Source of the DNA: Lepiota brunneoincarnata
Lineage: Eukaryota > Basidiomycota > Agaricomycetes > Agaricales > Agaricaceae
NCBI GenBank assembly: GCA_023014365.1
Contig: JAEBUN010000048.1
Coordinates: 62,001 to 126,000, forward strand
Length of the DNA: 64,000 nt
Direction: 5' to 3'
Each line of letters begins with the position of its first letter. Positions within the stretch are counted from its first letter, which is position 1. Of this stretch, positions 1 to 8,787 are shown in pieces. The position numbers and the translations under genes were made by a program. The notes under the pieces are model-generated. The model did no database searches. It was not told where the DNA came from and worked only from the letters and a program-made list of their open reading frames with translations.

Positions 1-18
1 CTCCAGGTTGCCCTAACA
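1..18 (+). repeat. 3' end of an LTR of the G6 Gypsy family
   Basis: The first 18 bases are identical to the last 18 bases of the G6 5' LTR at 31354-31371 and end in the canonical CA. The sequence after base 18 is G1 integrase-region sequence. So the window opens inside an LTR (solo or full element) that was inserted into G1; bases 19-23 (gcaaa) would be one copy of its target duplication. The other copy lies outside the window. Confidence 0.75.
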
Positions 19-3000
19 GCAAAGGGCTTGAAATTGGAGGTCCTTCTTTTGGTCATTGTTTCAGAAGCTAATTGGTGGGCAGCTTGTGCTTCTTTTCTGG
101 CATTATCTACATTTTGGAGTCATTCATTGACAGAAGGGAAGTTGGTGTTTTCTATGATTCCGGGAATAGGTGGGGGATTGTATCCCATGGTTAGTTGAAA
201 TGGGGATTGATTCCTTGTAGCATGTGTCTTCAAGTTGTGTGCAAATTCAGCCATTGGTAGTGTTTTGGACCATGAAGTTGGATTTTTGGTGCAATAGATA
301 AAGAGATAGATTTTGATTTCTTGATTGAATCATTCAGTTGATCCATCTGTTTGAGGGTGATAAGTGGTAGAGAACACTTGTTGAATGTTGAGTCTATCCA
401 TGAAGTTCTGCATGGATTTTGCTGTGAATTGAGGGTCTTTATCAGAGATGATTTTGTCTGGGAGTCCAGGTCTAGTGAAGATTTTATTGATAAGGATTCT
501 TGCAATGTCATTGGCTGTTGCAGTATCTGAAGTTGGAGTAAAAACTACCCCCTTCATAAGGCCATGGTCCACCACAGACAAAATGGCATTATGGCCATAA
601 GATGGTGGTAATGACATAATTAGATCCCAGGATATCTGGGTGAAAGGTTGGAGGGAGTTCAAGTGGGATATGGGTTGAAGGGGTGGGATTTTGGGTTGTC
701 TGATGATCTTGTATTGCTGGCAAGTAGGGCAGCCTTTGACATAGTTCTTGATGAATGTGGCCATACCAGGCCAATACACTTCTTTCCGTGCTAGTCAGTA
801 TGTTTCCTGCTTGCCAGGGTGGCCTCATGATGGATGGTTGTGGTACCAAGTTATGATGTCTTGTCAGAGTTAGAGATCTTCTGGTATGACAACTCTACTT
901 TGGTAAGTGAGTAAAGGATCATGTGCTGTGTGTATCATTCCATAATTGCTATTGGTGGATTTGGGAAGAGAGTCTTTCAAGGTCTGGAGTGTTTTGGATA
1001 AGGTGGGGTCAAATTTGGGGGATGTATTGATTTGTTTCTGGAGTTCAATATTGATTGTGTTCAAGAATAGTTTATCTGGTAGCACTATTGTCAGGTTGAC
1101 AGAGTTTGTGAATAGTTTGTTAAGTAGCATTGTAACATCTTCATTGTCATTATCTTCTTCAGGTATGTGGTCTGGGTGGCATGAAAGTGCATTGGGTGCC
1201 AGTATTCTGGTTCCAGGCACATGTTCAAGTTTAAAATTGAATTGTGAGAGAATTTGCACCCATCTGGCTTGTCATTGGTTCAATTTCTGGGGTTTTCTCC
1301 AGTATGTCAAGTTCCGGTGGTCAGTTTTGATGATTGCAGTATGTAGCGGTCCTTCAAGGTAATGGCACCATTCTTCAAGGGCCCAAATTATCACTAGTAG
1401 TTCTTGGTCATAGACATTGTAATTTTGTTCAGCAGGGTTGAATGTTTTTGATATGAAGGTGACTGGTTTTTGGTTTGCATTTATGTCGTTTGGTATAGGA
1501 CTCCTCCTGAAGTGTATTTGGAAGCATCTGATTTAATTTTGAAGGGTTGATTTTGGTCTGGCATTAGAAATACCAGTTCTTTTGTAAAGGCTTCCTTGAG
1601 GGTATTAAATGATTCTTGTGTCTTGTTTGTCCATTGGAATTTCTTGTTCTTCATGAGAAGGTTATTAAGGGGTTTGGTGTGATCTGAGTAATGTTGGATA
1701 AATTTTCAGTAGAAGTTGCAGAAACCTATGAATTTTTGTATATCACATATGCATTTTGGAATTGGCCATTCTTGGATTCCTTTGAGTTTGCCCAGGTCCA
1801 TCTTGATTTCTTCAGGTGATATGATCATTCCCAGGTATTCAAGTTGTTTTTTGTTGAACTTGCATTTCTTGGTTTTGAGATACAGGTCATGTTCCTTGAG
1901 TCATTGTAAGACTTGTTCCATTAACTGGTTGAGTTGCTCTTCTGTTTTTGCATAGATTAGAATGTCATCCATATAGATAATTACTTCTCCTTTCTCCAGA
2001 AGGTCATTGAAAATTGTATCCATCATATGTTGGAAGGTGGCAGGGCTGTTACACATACCGAAGAACATCACTGTCAGTTCAAAGAGGCCAAAGGGTGTCT
2101 TGAATGCAGCTTTCCATTGGTTGCCATCCTTGATTTGTACATTGTTGTATCCTAGTTGGACATTGAGTTTTGTGAAGTGCTTTTCTCCTTTCAGTTTGTC
2201 CATGATATTTGAGATCATTGGGATCAGGTAGGCATTTTTGATCATATGGTCATTGAGGTATTGATAGTCTTGACAGGGTCTTAGATTTCCATCCTTTTTC
2301 CCTACAAAGAAGAATGGAGAGGCCATTGGTGATTTTGATGGTTGGATATAACCTTTTCAGAGGTTCTCATTGATGAATGTCTTGAGTTCCTTTTTTTTTT
2401 TTTCTTTGGTCATTGAGAGTCAGTATGGTTTCATGGAGATGGGTTTAAAGTTGGGTTTGAGATCAATCTTGTGATCATATGGTTGGGATAGGGGAAAACA
2501 TTCAGATTTCTTTTTGTCAAATATGTTGAACCATTTCTTGAATTTGATGGGGATTTGCTGTGCTTCTTCTTTTAGTTTGTTCATTGTATTTTGGATTTTG
2601 GTGGCCATCATAATTTTTGTGTTAATTTCCAATGGTATGTCAATCATTGGCTTCATTTTGTCATCAAAAGAGTATTCATCAAAGTTAGTGGTATCCAGTC
2701 TTGTATATTCAGGTGGGTTGTTTTCTGGGAGTGGATTGGAGGGGTCTTGAGCTATAAGGTTCATGGTGATTGAGTTGATTTTGATGGGTCATCACATGCT
2801 TTGCAATAGTGTGGGGAATGAGTTGTGGTTCTTTTTGGGTCACTAGGTAAACATTTTCTTCTTCCAGTTAATGTCTGAGTTGTATTGTTCCAGCCAGGGT
2901 AGGCCTATGATGAGGGTTTGGTCCCCAGTGTTGGTGACATCAGCTTCAATTTGGCAGTCTCATCCATCAATAATAGTGTCAATTTTGACATATGTTGTTA

Positions 3001-3170
3001 TATTTCCATGTTGATTTGGGGTTCCATCTAAAGGGGAATAGGTTGGGGAAGTTTGTGAAGTTGATATCCATGAGTGTTGGTGATTGTATGGGAGATGAAG
3101 TTTCCTTGAGCTCCAGAATCTAGTAATGTGGTGATGGCCATGGGTTGGGATGTTCGATCACTCCTCAATA
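19..3170 (-). pseudogene. pol: G1 pol (protease-RT-RNase H-integrase), broken
   Basis: Protease is visible near 3050-3160 with the active-site motif DSGAQG. Reverse transcriptase occupies about 2420-1900; the catalytic YMDD lies at 1975-1964 and is preserved. RNase H follows to about 1260. Integrase (about 1260-200) has the HHCC-type region ending in CPTCQQ, then the catalytic core with ISWDLI and ISDKDPQF. Frameshifts and stops separate these pieces into open stretches at 2420-2764, 1901-2326, 870-1259 and 330-779. This polyprotein would copy RNA to cDNA and insert it in the nucleus. The catalytic motifs survive although the frame does not, so it is a decayed copy of a once active element. 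Confidence 0.88.
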
Positions 3171-4281
3171 TGATGGGAAGGTAGAGGGATCATTTGTTAG
3201 GCAATGTGACTAGGGCAGTTCTGTTGTTGATTTCCAGTATTCCAGTAGTAGTTGGTGTAAGGGATGGGTTGTATGTTTGTTGTTGGGGATATGGAGCAAA
3301 TCATGGAATAAATCAGTTGTTCTGGGGTTGGAATCAGTTATTTTGGGGTCTTGGCATTCCATATAAGGTGGAAGCTTGTTGGAGATTGTCATCAAGCCTA
3401 TTGGCTTGGGTATACCATTCGTCAATGGTGGTTGGTGGATTTTCAGCAGAGTCTAGTCACATGACAATGTTTCTGTTTATGGCTTTTCTATACAGATTGA
3501 TTATGGCTTGGTCATTGAAGAGTTCAGAGTGTCAGACTAGCTCTTTGAATCTTGCATTGAAATTGTTTAAGGGGAGGTTTCCTTATTTTATTATTTGTAG
3601 TTAGGCATGTGCATAAGCACTTTGGTTGGTGGATTGGAAATTGCTTTGTAGTTGTGCAATGAAATCTTGGAAGGGTTTGGCTTCAAAAGCTTTTGGAGTT
3701 GTGGTAGAGGCATTGATTCTTTCTTTATTGTATGAGGCAGCCCAGGCTTGGGCATCACCACTTTGCATTGTTGATAGCACAAATAGTGCTTTGGATTTGT
3801 TGGTGGCATAGATGGTATCATTGGCCTTGAGGTAGATTTGACATTGGAATAGCCAGTCTTCAAATTTGGCACAGTTGCCATCAAAGGCTGGGGGTTTGAT
3901 TAGTCCAAGTTCTTGGGACATTCTTGGCAGGCATGGATTTGTTATTGTTGGAGGAGGGTTTGATGGTGGAGGTGGCAGTGGAGCTTGGATGGCTGGTGGA
4001 GTTGAAGTGGGATTAGAATTTGGTGGTGGTTGGATGGGTGTTGAAATGATGGGTGGTGGCATTTGTGTGGGAACAAATGTTCCTGTGAATGGGTTTTGAG
4101 TGGGATTAGAGTTCTGGTGTGTTTTTGGGGCTTTTGGGGTTCTTGTTATAGTTGTGTCCATTACTTGTCCCTTTTGGTAGGAGGGTGTGGTGATTTCAAA
4201 TAGGAATGGAGGAAATTGTCCTGAGGTTTGTTGGTTTTCATTGTCTGAATGCTCAATATGAGCCAAATATTTGGGGGGCAT
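3150..4281 (-). pseudogene. gag: G1 gag (capsid), broken
   Basis: I place the start at the ATG at 4281, because the peptide MPPKYLAHIEHSDN corresponds to the gag start MPPKKFSARET of G2/G3. A Pro/Asn/Thr-rich segment (about residues 50-110) precedes the conserved capsid part, which contains LGLIKPPAFDG, FEDWLFQCQIYL and TMQSGDAQAWA. The frame is open to 3601, then carries stops. Gag forms the virus-like particle around the RNA. The start lies only 10 nt after the stop of the upstream leader ORF (4292-4489). Confidence 0.85.
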
Positions 4282-4291
4282 TGTTGCTGTT

Positions 4292-4489
4292 TTAATGATC
4301 ATGTTCAGCAACTGCAAGTAGTACAAGGAAGGAGTTGGCAATTATATATGAAGCAAAGAGGATATTATTTCTGTGAAGATGGCAGTGGGTGCAGGGACAG
4401 ATGAGAGTTTTGAGTTCAGGGAGAATAATGAAGTAAGCAGCAGTGGAGTTTGAGAGGACAATGACTGCTATCAATAGGACAGCCAGCAT
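4292..4489 (-). CDS. G1 leader ORF: small two-helix membrane protein upstream of gag
   Basis: A 65-codon ORF lies between the element's 5' leader and gag and stops 10 nt before the gag ATG. It has two strongly hydrophobic stretches (about residues 3-20 and 44-58) separated by a loop with the motif CPC. The G3 leader ORF at 21527-21856 has the same layout. By hand alignment without gaps about 21 of 58 residues match, including AY, CPC, N and the tail pattern IIA..F..LLA. The protein would be a membrane protein with a short Cys/His-rich loop. I know of no standard Ty3/Gypsy gene in this place. Function is unknown. Confidence 0.6.
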   Translation of the reverse strand: MLAVLLIAVIVLSNSTAAYFIILPELKTLICPCTHCHLHRNNILFASYIIANSFLVLLAVAEHDH

Positions 4490-4563
4490 GGGAGAAGATA
4501 CAGCAGATACAGCAGCAGCAGAAGTACAGCAGAGGAGGACAGCAAGTAGGAAAGCTAGAGTGG

Positions 4564-4863
4564 TGTTATCAGAAAGCCATCAGAAGGATGGTTATATTTA
4601 GCTTACATAGTTACTTGGGTCCAGACATTTATAGTAGGAGCATAGCCACACTCAGTAGTATATAAGGATACAGTACATCTCTATGTATCCTTATCTTAGT
4701 GTTATACAGTTCTTGCCTCCTATACCTCTTTGCCCATAAACCAGTTGGACTTATAGTGCTCCATTGTCTCCAAGTCACACCTAGTAGGACAAGACCAAGT
4801 CTGTATAGACATCTTGCCTTGAATGCTGTGCTACTCAAGAGTGAACCCCTAACCCAGGTAACA
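4564..4863 (+). repeat. 5' LTR of G2 (LTR-A family, 300-bp variant)
   Basis: It begins TGTTATC and ends GGTAACA, so it has the TG..CA ends of LTRs. A TATA-like box (tatataagg) is near 4658. The following sequence (aaacactaagatactctgc) is shared with the position after the G3 5' LTR and should contain the primer-binding site. It is about 83 bp shorter than other LTR-A copies, owing to a deletion in the first third. In sequence it belongs with the LTR at 14106-14488. Confidence 0.85.
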
Positions 4864-4962
4864 AAACACTAAGATACTCTGCTGCTTATCTCTTGCTCAC
4901 CCTCCACTCTGCTCTGCTCTGCCAACATACTGAACACATCAAGGTACTCTGGTTGTTCAAAA

Positions 4963-5081
4963 ATGATGTGCAAAAGGAAACTGCCCCTCTGTGTAGCCAT
5001 TGCTACATCCCTCAATCTCTCCCTGCCAGAAGACCTGGCTTACTTACTCATTTTCATCTCGATTGCTAGACAACTGTCACC
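4963..5081 (+). pseudogene. G2 leader ORF remnant (internal deletion)
   Basis: The first part is nearly identical to the G3 leader ORF (shared segment SLNLSLPEDLAYLLIF). About 140 bp, including the CPC loop and second hydrophobic segment, are then missing compared with G3. The frame now runs past the former stop and overlaps the gag start at 5082. The deletion explains why a separate leader protein is not visible here. Confidence 0.6.
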
Positions 5082-7130
5082 ATGCCTCCTAAGAAGTTCT
5101 CAGCCTGAGAAACTCCATCACCCCCTCCTCCCAAATCGAGAAGCAGAATCTCAGGACCAGGAATCCAAAACCCTGATCCAAGAAGAAATCCCACACCCAT
5201 ACAAATGCCATCCCTGTTTTATCCTCCATCCCTATTTGATTCACCTACTCCATGTGCATCAACATCTACCCAAATCATCTCAATACCATCAAGTGTCTCC
5301 ACTGCACTAGCTGAAAGACAAAGACAATGTGAAGAACAAGAAAAATGCAATATCATTGCAAATCAACTCACTGAATACAAACTCAAAAGACTCCAATGTG
5401 CAGTACAACAACCAAGGGAACTCACAGGTTCTGAAGAAAACTGCCTTACAAGACACAAAGCCTTCATTGAACTCAACCTAGGAAAAATCCCAGTAGATGA
5501 CAATTCAGATGTCTACATTACAGATGATAACAAATCAGAACCTGACACAATCCTTAGCCCTACCGGCACCCCCCACACCACCTCCACAATCACCACCACC
5601 CAGACAACTACAAATGGCCACCACACAAACCCCAAAGGAGTTAGGCCTCCTCAAACCCATTGCCTTCAATGGAACCAGAAGACTATTTGAAGACTGGATC
5701 TTCCAATGTGAAGTTTACATGCTTGCCAATGCAACCACTTACAACACTGACCTCACCAGAACTCTATTCGTCTTATTGACAATGCAATCAGGAGATGCCT
5801 GAGCCTGGGCCAGACAATACCTTCACAAGAGAAATGCCCAAACCCAAGCAGGACAACCCATAACCATGGAGACTTGGGACAACTTCACTGCTGGACTCAG
5901 AACCGACTTCACCCTGGCAGATGAACATGTGTATGTGCATACCAAACTCCAAACCCTGCACCAAGCAGGTAAACCAATGACTGAGTTCAATGCTCAGTTC
6001 AAAGAACTTGTCCACAAGTCCAGACTCACTGAGGATTGTGCCCTGATCGATCTATACTGCAAAGCAATCGATCATCACATTGCTATGAAGATCAACAAAT
6101 CGGAGAACCCTCTGACAACTATCACCACTTAGTATACCTGAGCCAATAAACTTGCTGACAACTTCTGCCACATTAATGCCCTATATGGTGAAAAGGTAGA
6201 AATGTTTGTGGGTTTTAATATAGATAGAGGGCTTGTTTTCACTAAGCTTAGCCAAAATTCGATAAACTTAAGCTAATACCAGTGGTATGAGATAGATAAT
6301 GAACAGTTTCATCTTTTGGGGTGCTCTGGGGGTGCATTCTGACAGCAAAATTCAAGAGAGTAGTGTTTTAGAGGTTAACAAACAGCCGTTGAAGTTATCT
6401 TAGCTGTACAGTGCAACAATGAAAGGACAATCCCTGTCAATTCAAAGTGCAGGGTCTCTAGTCTCTGGTCTCTGGTCTCTGACTTTTGTTCTTTGTCTCT
6501 GTCTCTAGCACTCTAGAACTCTAAACTCTGAACTCTGTTCTCTGTCTCTGTCTCTGGGTTGGTCAATGATCAAAGAAATCACACTTAACGATGCACACTA
6601 AGTAGTCCTCTGAAACTGTTCTTGATCATGGCTTGCAGACTTGCATGTGGAAGTGGGGGTGAGACCTCTTGCTTCTCCACGGACAAGTGCAACCATATTT
6701 ATATTGTTTAGATACATACAAGAGATAGTAAATATGAAATAGAGAACAATAAGCTTAATTGTTACAGGTACTACAGAATATTCTGGAAGGTTTGGCAGCA
6801 TTTCTACCTTGCCTTGGGTTATGGGTTTCTCTCTGATTGATGAATGGCAATCCAGCCAGATGTGTTCTGTGCTCGTCTGCATTATTCTGCATCCACACAA
6901 GTGCATTAAGCCTCCAGATCAATTATGATTGGCATGTATAGCATATGGACAATCCCTTGATCCATTGTAATTAATCTCAGTTAGGCAATATGCCAAGGTG
7001 CTGGGACCCACAAAGCACTTGTTAATTATGAGTCTTTGATATTTCTAGGGTTTTGGGCATTGGGTGTCACCTCCCAAGCATTGGACATTCCGTTCCATGG
7101 TCCAGTCATCATTATTGGGCTTGCTATAGG

Positions 7131-7828
7131 TGTTATGAACAGTCCAGACCGGGAGGAACAAGAATTATTGTTCGACTTTACAAGATGGGTACAGGAGACT
7201 ACAGACCAACTACGGGCACAAGAATACGAAGACGAGGAAGGGGAATACTACACCGCCATGCAGGACCTGGCGAGAGAAGCAGGAATGGAGATAACCTTGG
7301 AGGATATATTGGAATACCCCGAGGACGAGGAAGACAACCATGGATCAACCGATCCAACCTCCGATACGGATGGAAGCACCGAGAGAATGGAGAGCGAGAA
7401 TGGAGAAGACTCCATGGAGATACAATCGGGAGAAGGAGATTATGAGTCAGAGGAAAGCAATGGAACATCGCACAGCAGTAGCGAGAGTACTGACTCATTG
7501 TAATATAAATAACACTAGGATGCCATCAGCCAGGATGTGCATCATGGTCAGGACTGCGCACGACCAGTAGAACAGCCAAGTAACCTATAACGAGTATATA
7601 GCATCTCATAGGTATATAAGGCCTGTACAAGTAGAGATTAAAGCCCTAAGCTTTAATCTTGTTAACAGCGGTCGTTTACCTCTCTGCCTTAACTTGGCGT
7701 CTTCCCTCATTATCTCATTGAGCGCAATCCACTAAGCTCTATAAGGCCAACCGTCTCGGACACCTTGTAGAGTGATTGAAGGCCGTCTCCAGTTATCCTC
7801 GGATACAGAAGGAGCACGGATCATAACA
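7131..7828 (+). mobile_element. Solo LTR (LTR-C), 698 bp, nested in LTR-B
   Basis: Ends are TGTTATGA..TCATAACA, a perfect 8-bp inverted terminal repeat. A 5-bp target duplication atagg flanks it at 7126-7130 and 7829-7833. The uninterrupted LTR-B copy at 33485-34785 has the empty site. A TATA box (tatataagg) is near 7612. Unlike its host it is rich in CpG, so it arrived after the host LTR had decayed. It carries an open reading frame from its 5' edge (7135-7503). Confidence 0.85.
7135..7503 (+). CDS. Acidic 122-residue ORF inside solo LTR-C
   Basis: The ATG lies four bases inside the LTR and the frame stays open to TAA at 7503, upstream of the LTR TATA box. The product is very acidic and Ser/Thr/Glu-rich, beginning MNSPDREEQELLF and ending in a serine-rich tail. 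No domain is recognised. Because the frame is open from the edge of the LTR, it may be the C-terminus of a polyprotein that ran from the element's interior into the 3' LTR. It could also be a free-standing U3 ORF. Expression is unproven. Confidence 0.5.
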   Translation: MNSPDREEQELLFDFTRWVQETTDQLRAQEYEDEEGEYYTAMQDLAREAGMEITLEDILEYPEDEEDNHGSTDPTSDTDGSTERMESENGEDSMEIQSGEGDYESEESNGTSHSSSESTDSL

Positions 7829-8787
7829 ATAGGCATGATACACCTGTGACAGCCACTATGTACATTCTGTTGGGTTCAAACAAATCTGAGTTCATCAGAA
7901 AACTGCTCATAAGGTCCCTTGAAATGACCAGAGTATACTCAATAGGCTATGTAGAGTCCTGAATCCCTCTGGAGAGCATTCTGATAGCTTGGTTCACTGA
8001 GCTTAGTGATGATGAACTGGTTTGAACACTTCCAAGGCTTGAATATCCTCAATTTGGTCAAACTGGCTACTATGGGACATAGTACCAATCCTCTATAGAG
8101 TTCTTTAATGATATAGCCAATGATTCTATGTAGAGAATTGTTCTGGAGTATGGAATTCATGTATAGGTGTGAAATTGGTGTATCAATGGCACACCCAGGA
8201 ATACATTCCCTCAAAGGAACCAATACCAACCAAATCAAGGACCAAATTGCCCCAACAACCATGTGCCATATGCACAATTCTACCAAAGGAGCAATGCTCC
8301 ACGTTTCACACTATGAGACCCACATGCCATGGAAATAGACCATGCCATAGTAGAAGAAGGATATGAAGATCCTTACCCCAAAATCCCACAACCAGAATAT
8401 GCTGAAGAAGACTCCACACAAGAACCATTGGAAATAGATGCAGTTGTCATGGAACAACAAATGAAAGCTTACCAAAAGCAAAAATGCTTCCAATGTGGAG
8501 CAAATGATCATTGGGTTAGCAAATGCCCACATCCACCACCCACTAGACACGTCCCAGGAATGCATACCAATCCACTATGCCCAGCCAGAAACCCAAATTG
8601 TCCTCCCTTTCAAGGAAATAAGCCTAATCCCAGCTTTAAACCCCAACAACACAAGTATTCCCTTGCCATTGCAGAAGTCACATCTCAGATGCACCAAATG
8701 GTTGATGAACTCAACCCCAAATTACAACAGGAACTCCATTCTGTGCTAGCCAAGGATCCAGAGATGCATCCATTCCAGGATTTTTAA

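Larger units (their letters stand above)
19..4563 (-). mobile_element. Ty3/Gypsy retrotransposon G1, degenerate, both ends missing
   Basis: On the minus strand the order is leader ORF, gag, protease, reverse transcriptase, RNase H and integrase, the order of Ty3/Gypsy elements. The integrase C-terminus is cut by the window edge and a G6-type LTR. The 5' leader is cut at 4563, where the LTR of G2 begins in the opposite orientation. G1 is related to G2, G3 and G4 but is a distinct subfamily, with a much more divergent Gag N-terminus. CpG is almost absent and reading frames are broken many times, so it is not autonomous. Confidence 0.9.
6189..8185 (-). mobile_element. Long solo LTR (LTR-B) inserted in G2 gag, itself interrupted
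   Basis: In the minus sense it starts TGATACAC and ends CTTTTCA, i.e. TG..CA. It is flanked by a 4-bp duplication, atgg, at 6185-6188 and 8186-8189; removing one copy restores G2 gag as in G3. A second copy at 33485-34785 is CpG-rich, while this one has most CpG changed to TG or CA. Without the nested LTR it is about 1294 bp. It holds a TATA-like aatataaata and a repeat tract of agagac/ccagagttc units near 6450-6560. A solo LTR is the best reading; a non-autonomous element with TG..CA ends is the alternative. Confidence 0.7.
5082..8787 (+). pseudogene. gag: G2 gag, broken by stops and an insertion
   Basis: The ATG at 5082 opens the gag frame with MPPKKFSA, followed at once by a TGA where CGA (Arg) is likely. 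Conserved parts include ELTGSEENCL, LGLLKPIAFNG, FEDWIFQCEVYM and, after the inserted LTR (6189-8185), a zinc knuckle with CFQCGANDHWVSKC. The last residues are PFQDF before the stop at 8787, as in G3. Stops include TGA in SGDA*AWA and a TAG/TGA pair near 6130. The insertion split the codons for the peptide NALYG/TP. Confidence 0.85.

Noticed and set aside
3866..4099. Plus-strand Gly-rich frame
   Set aside because: Shadow of the Pro/Asn-rich N-terminal segment of G1 Gag.
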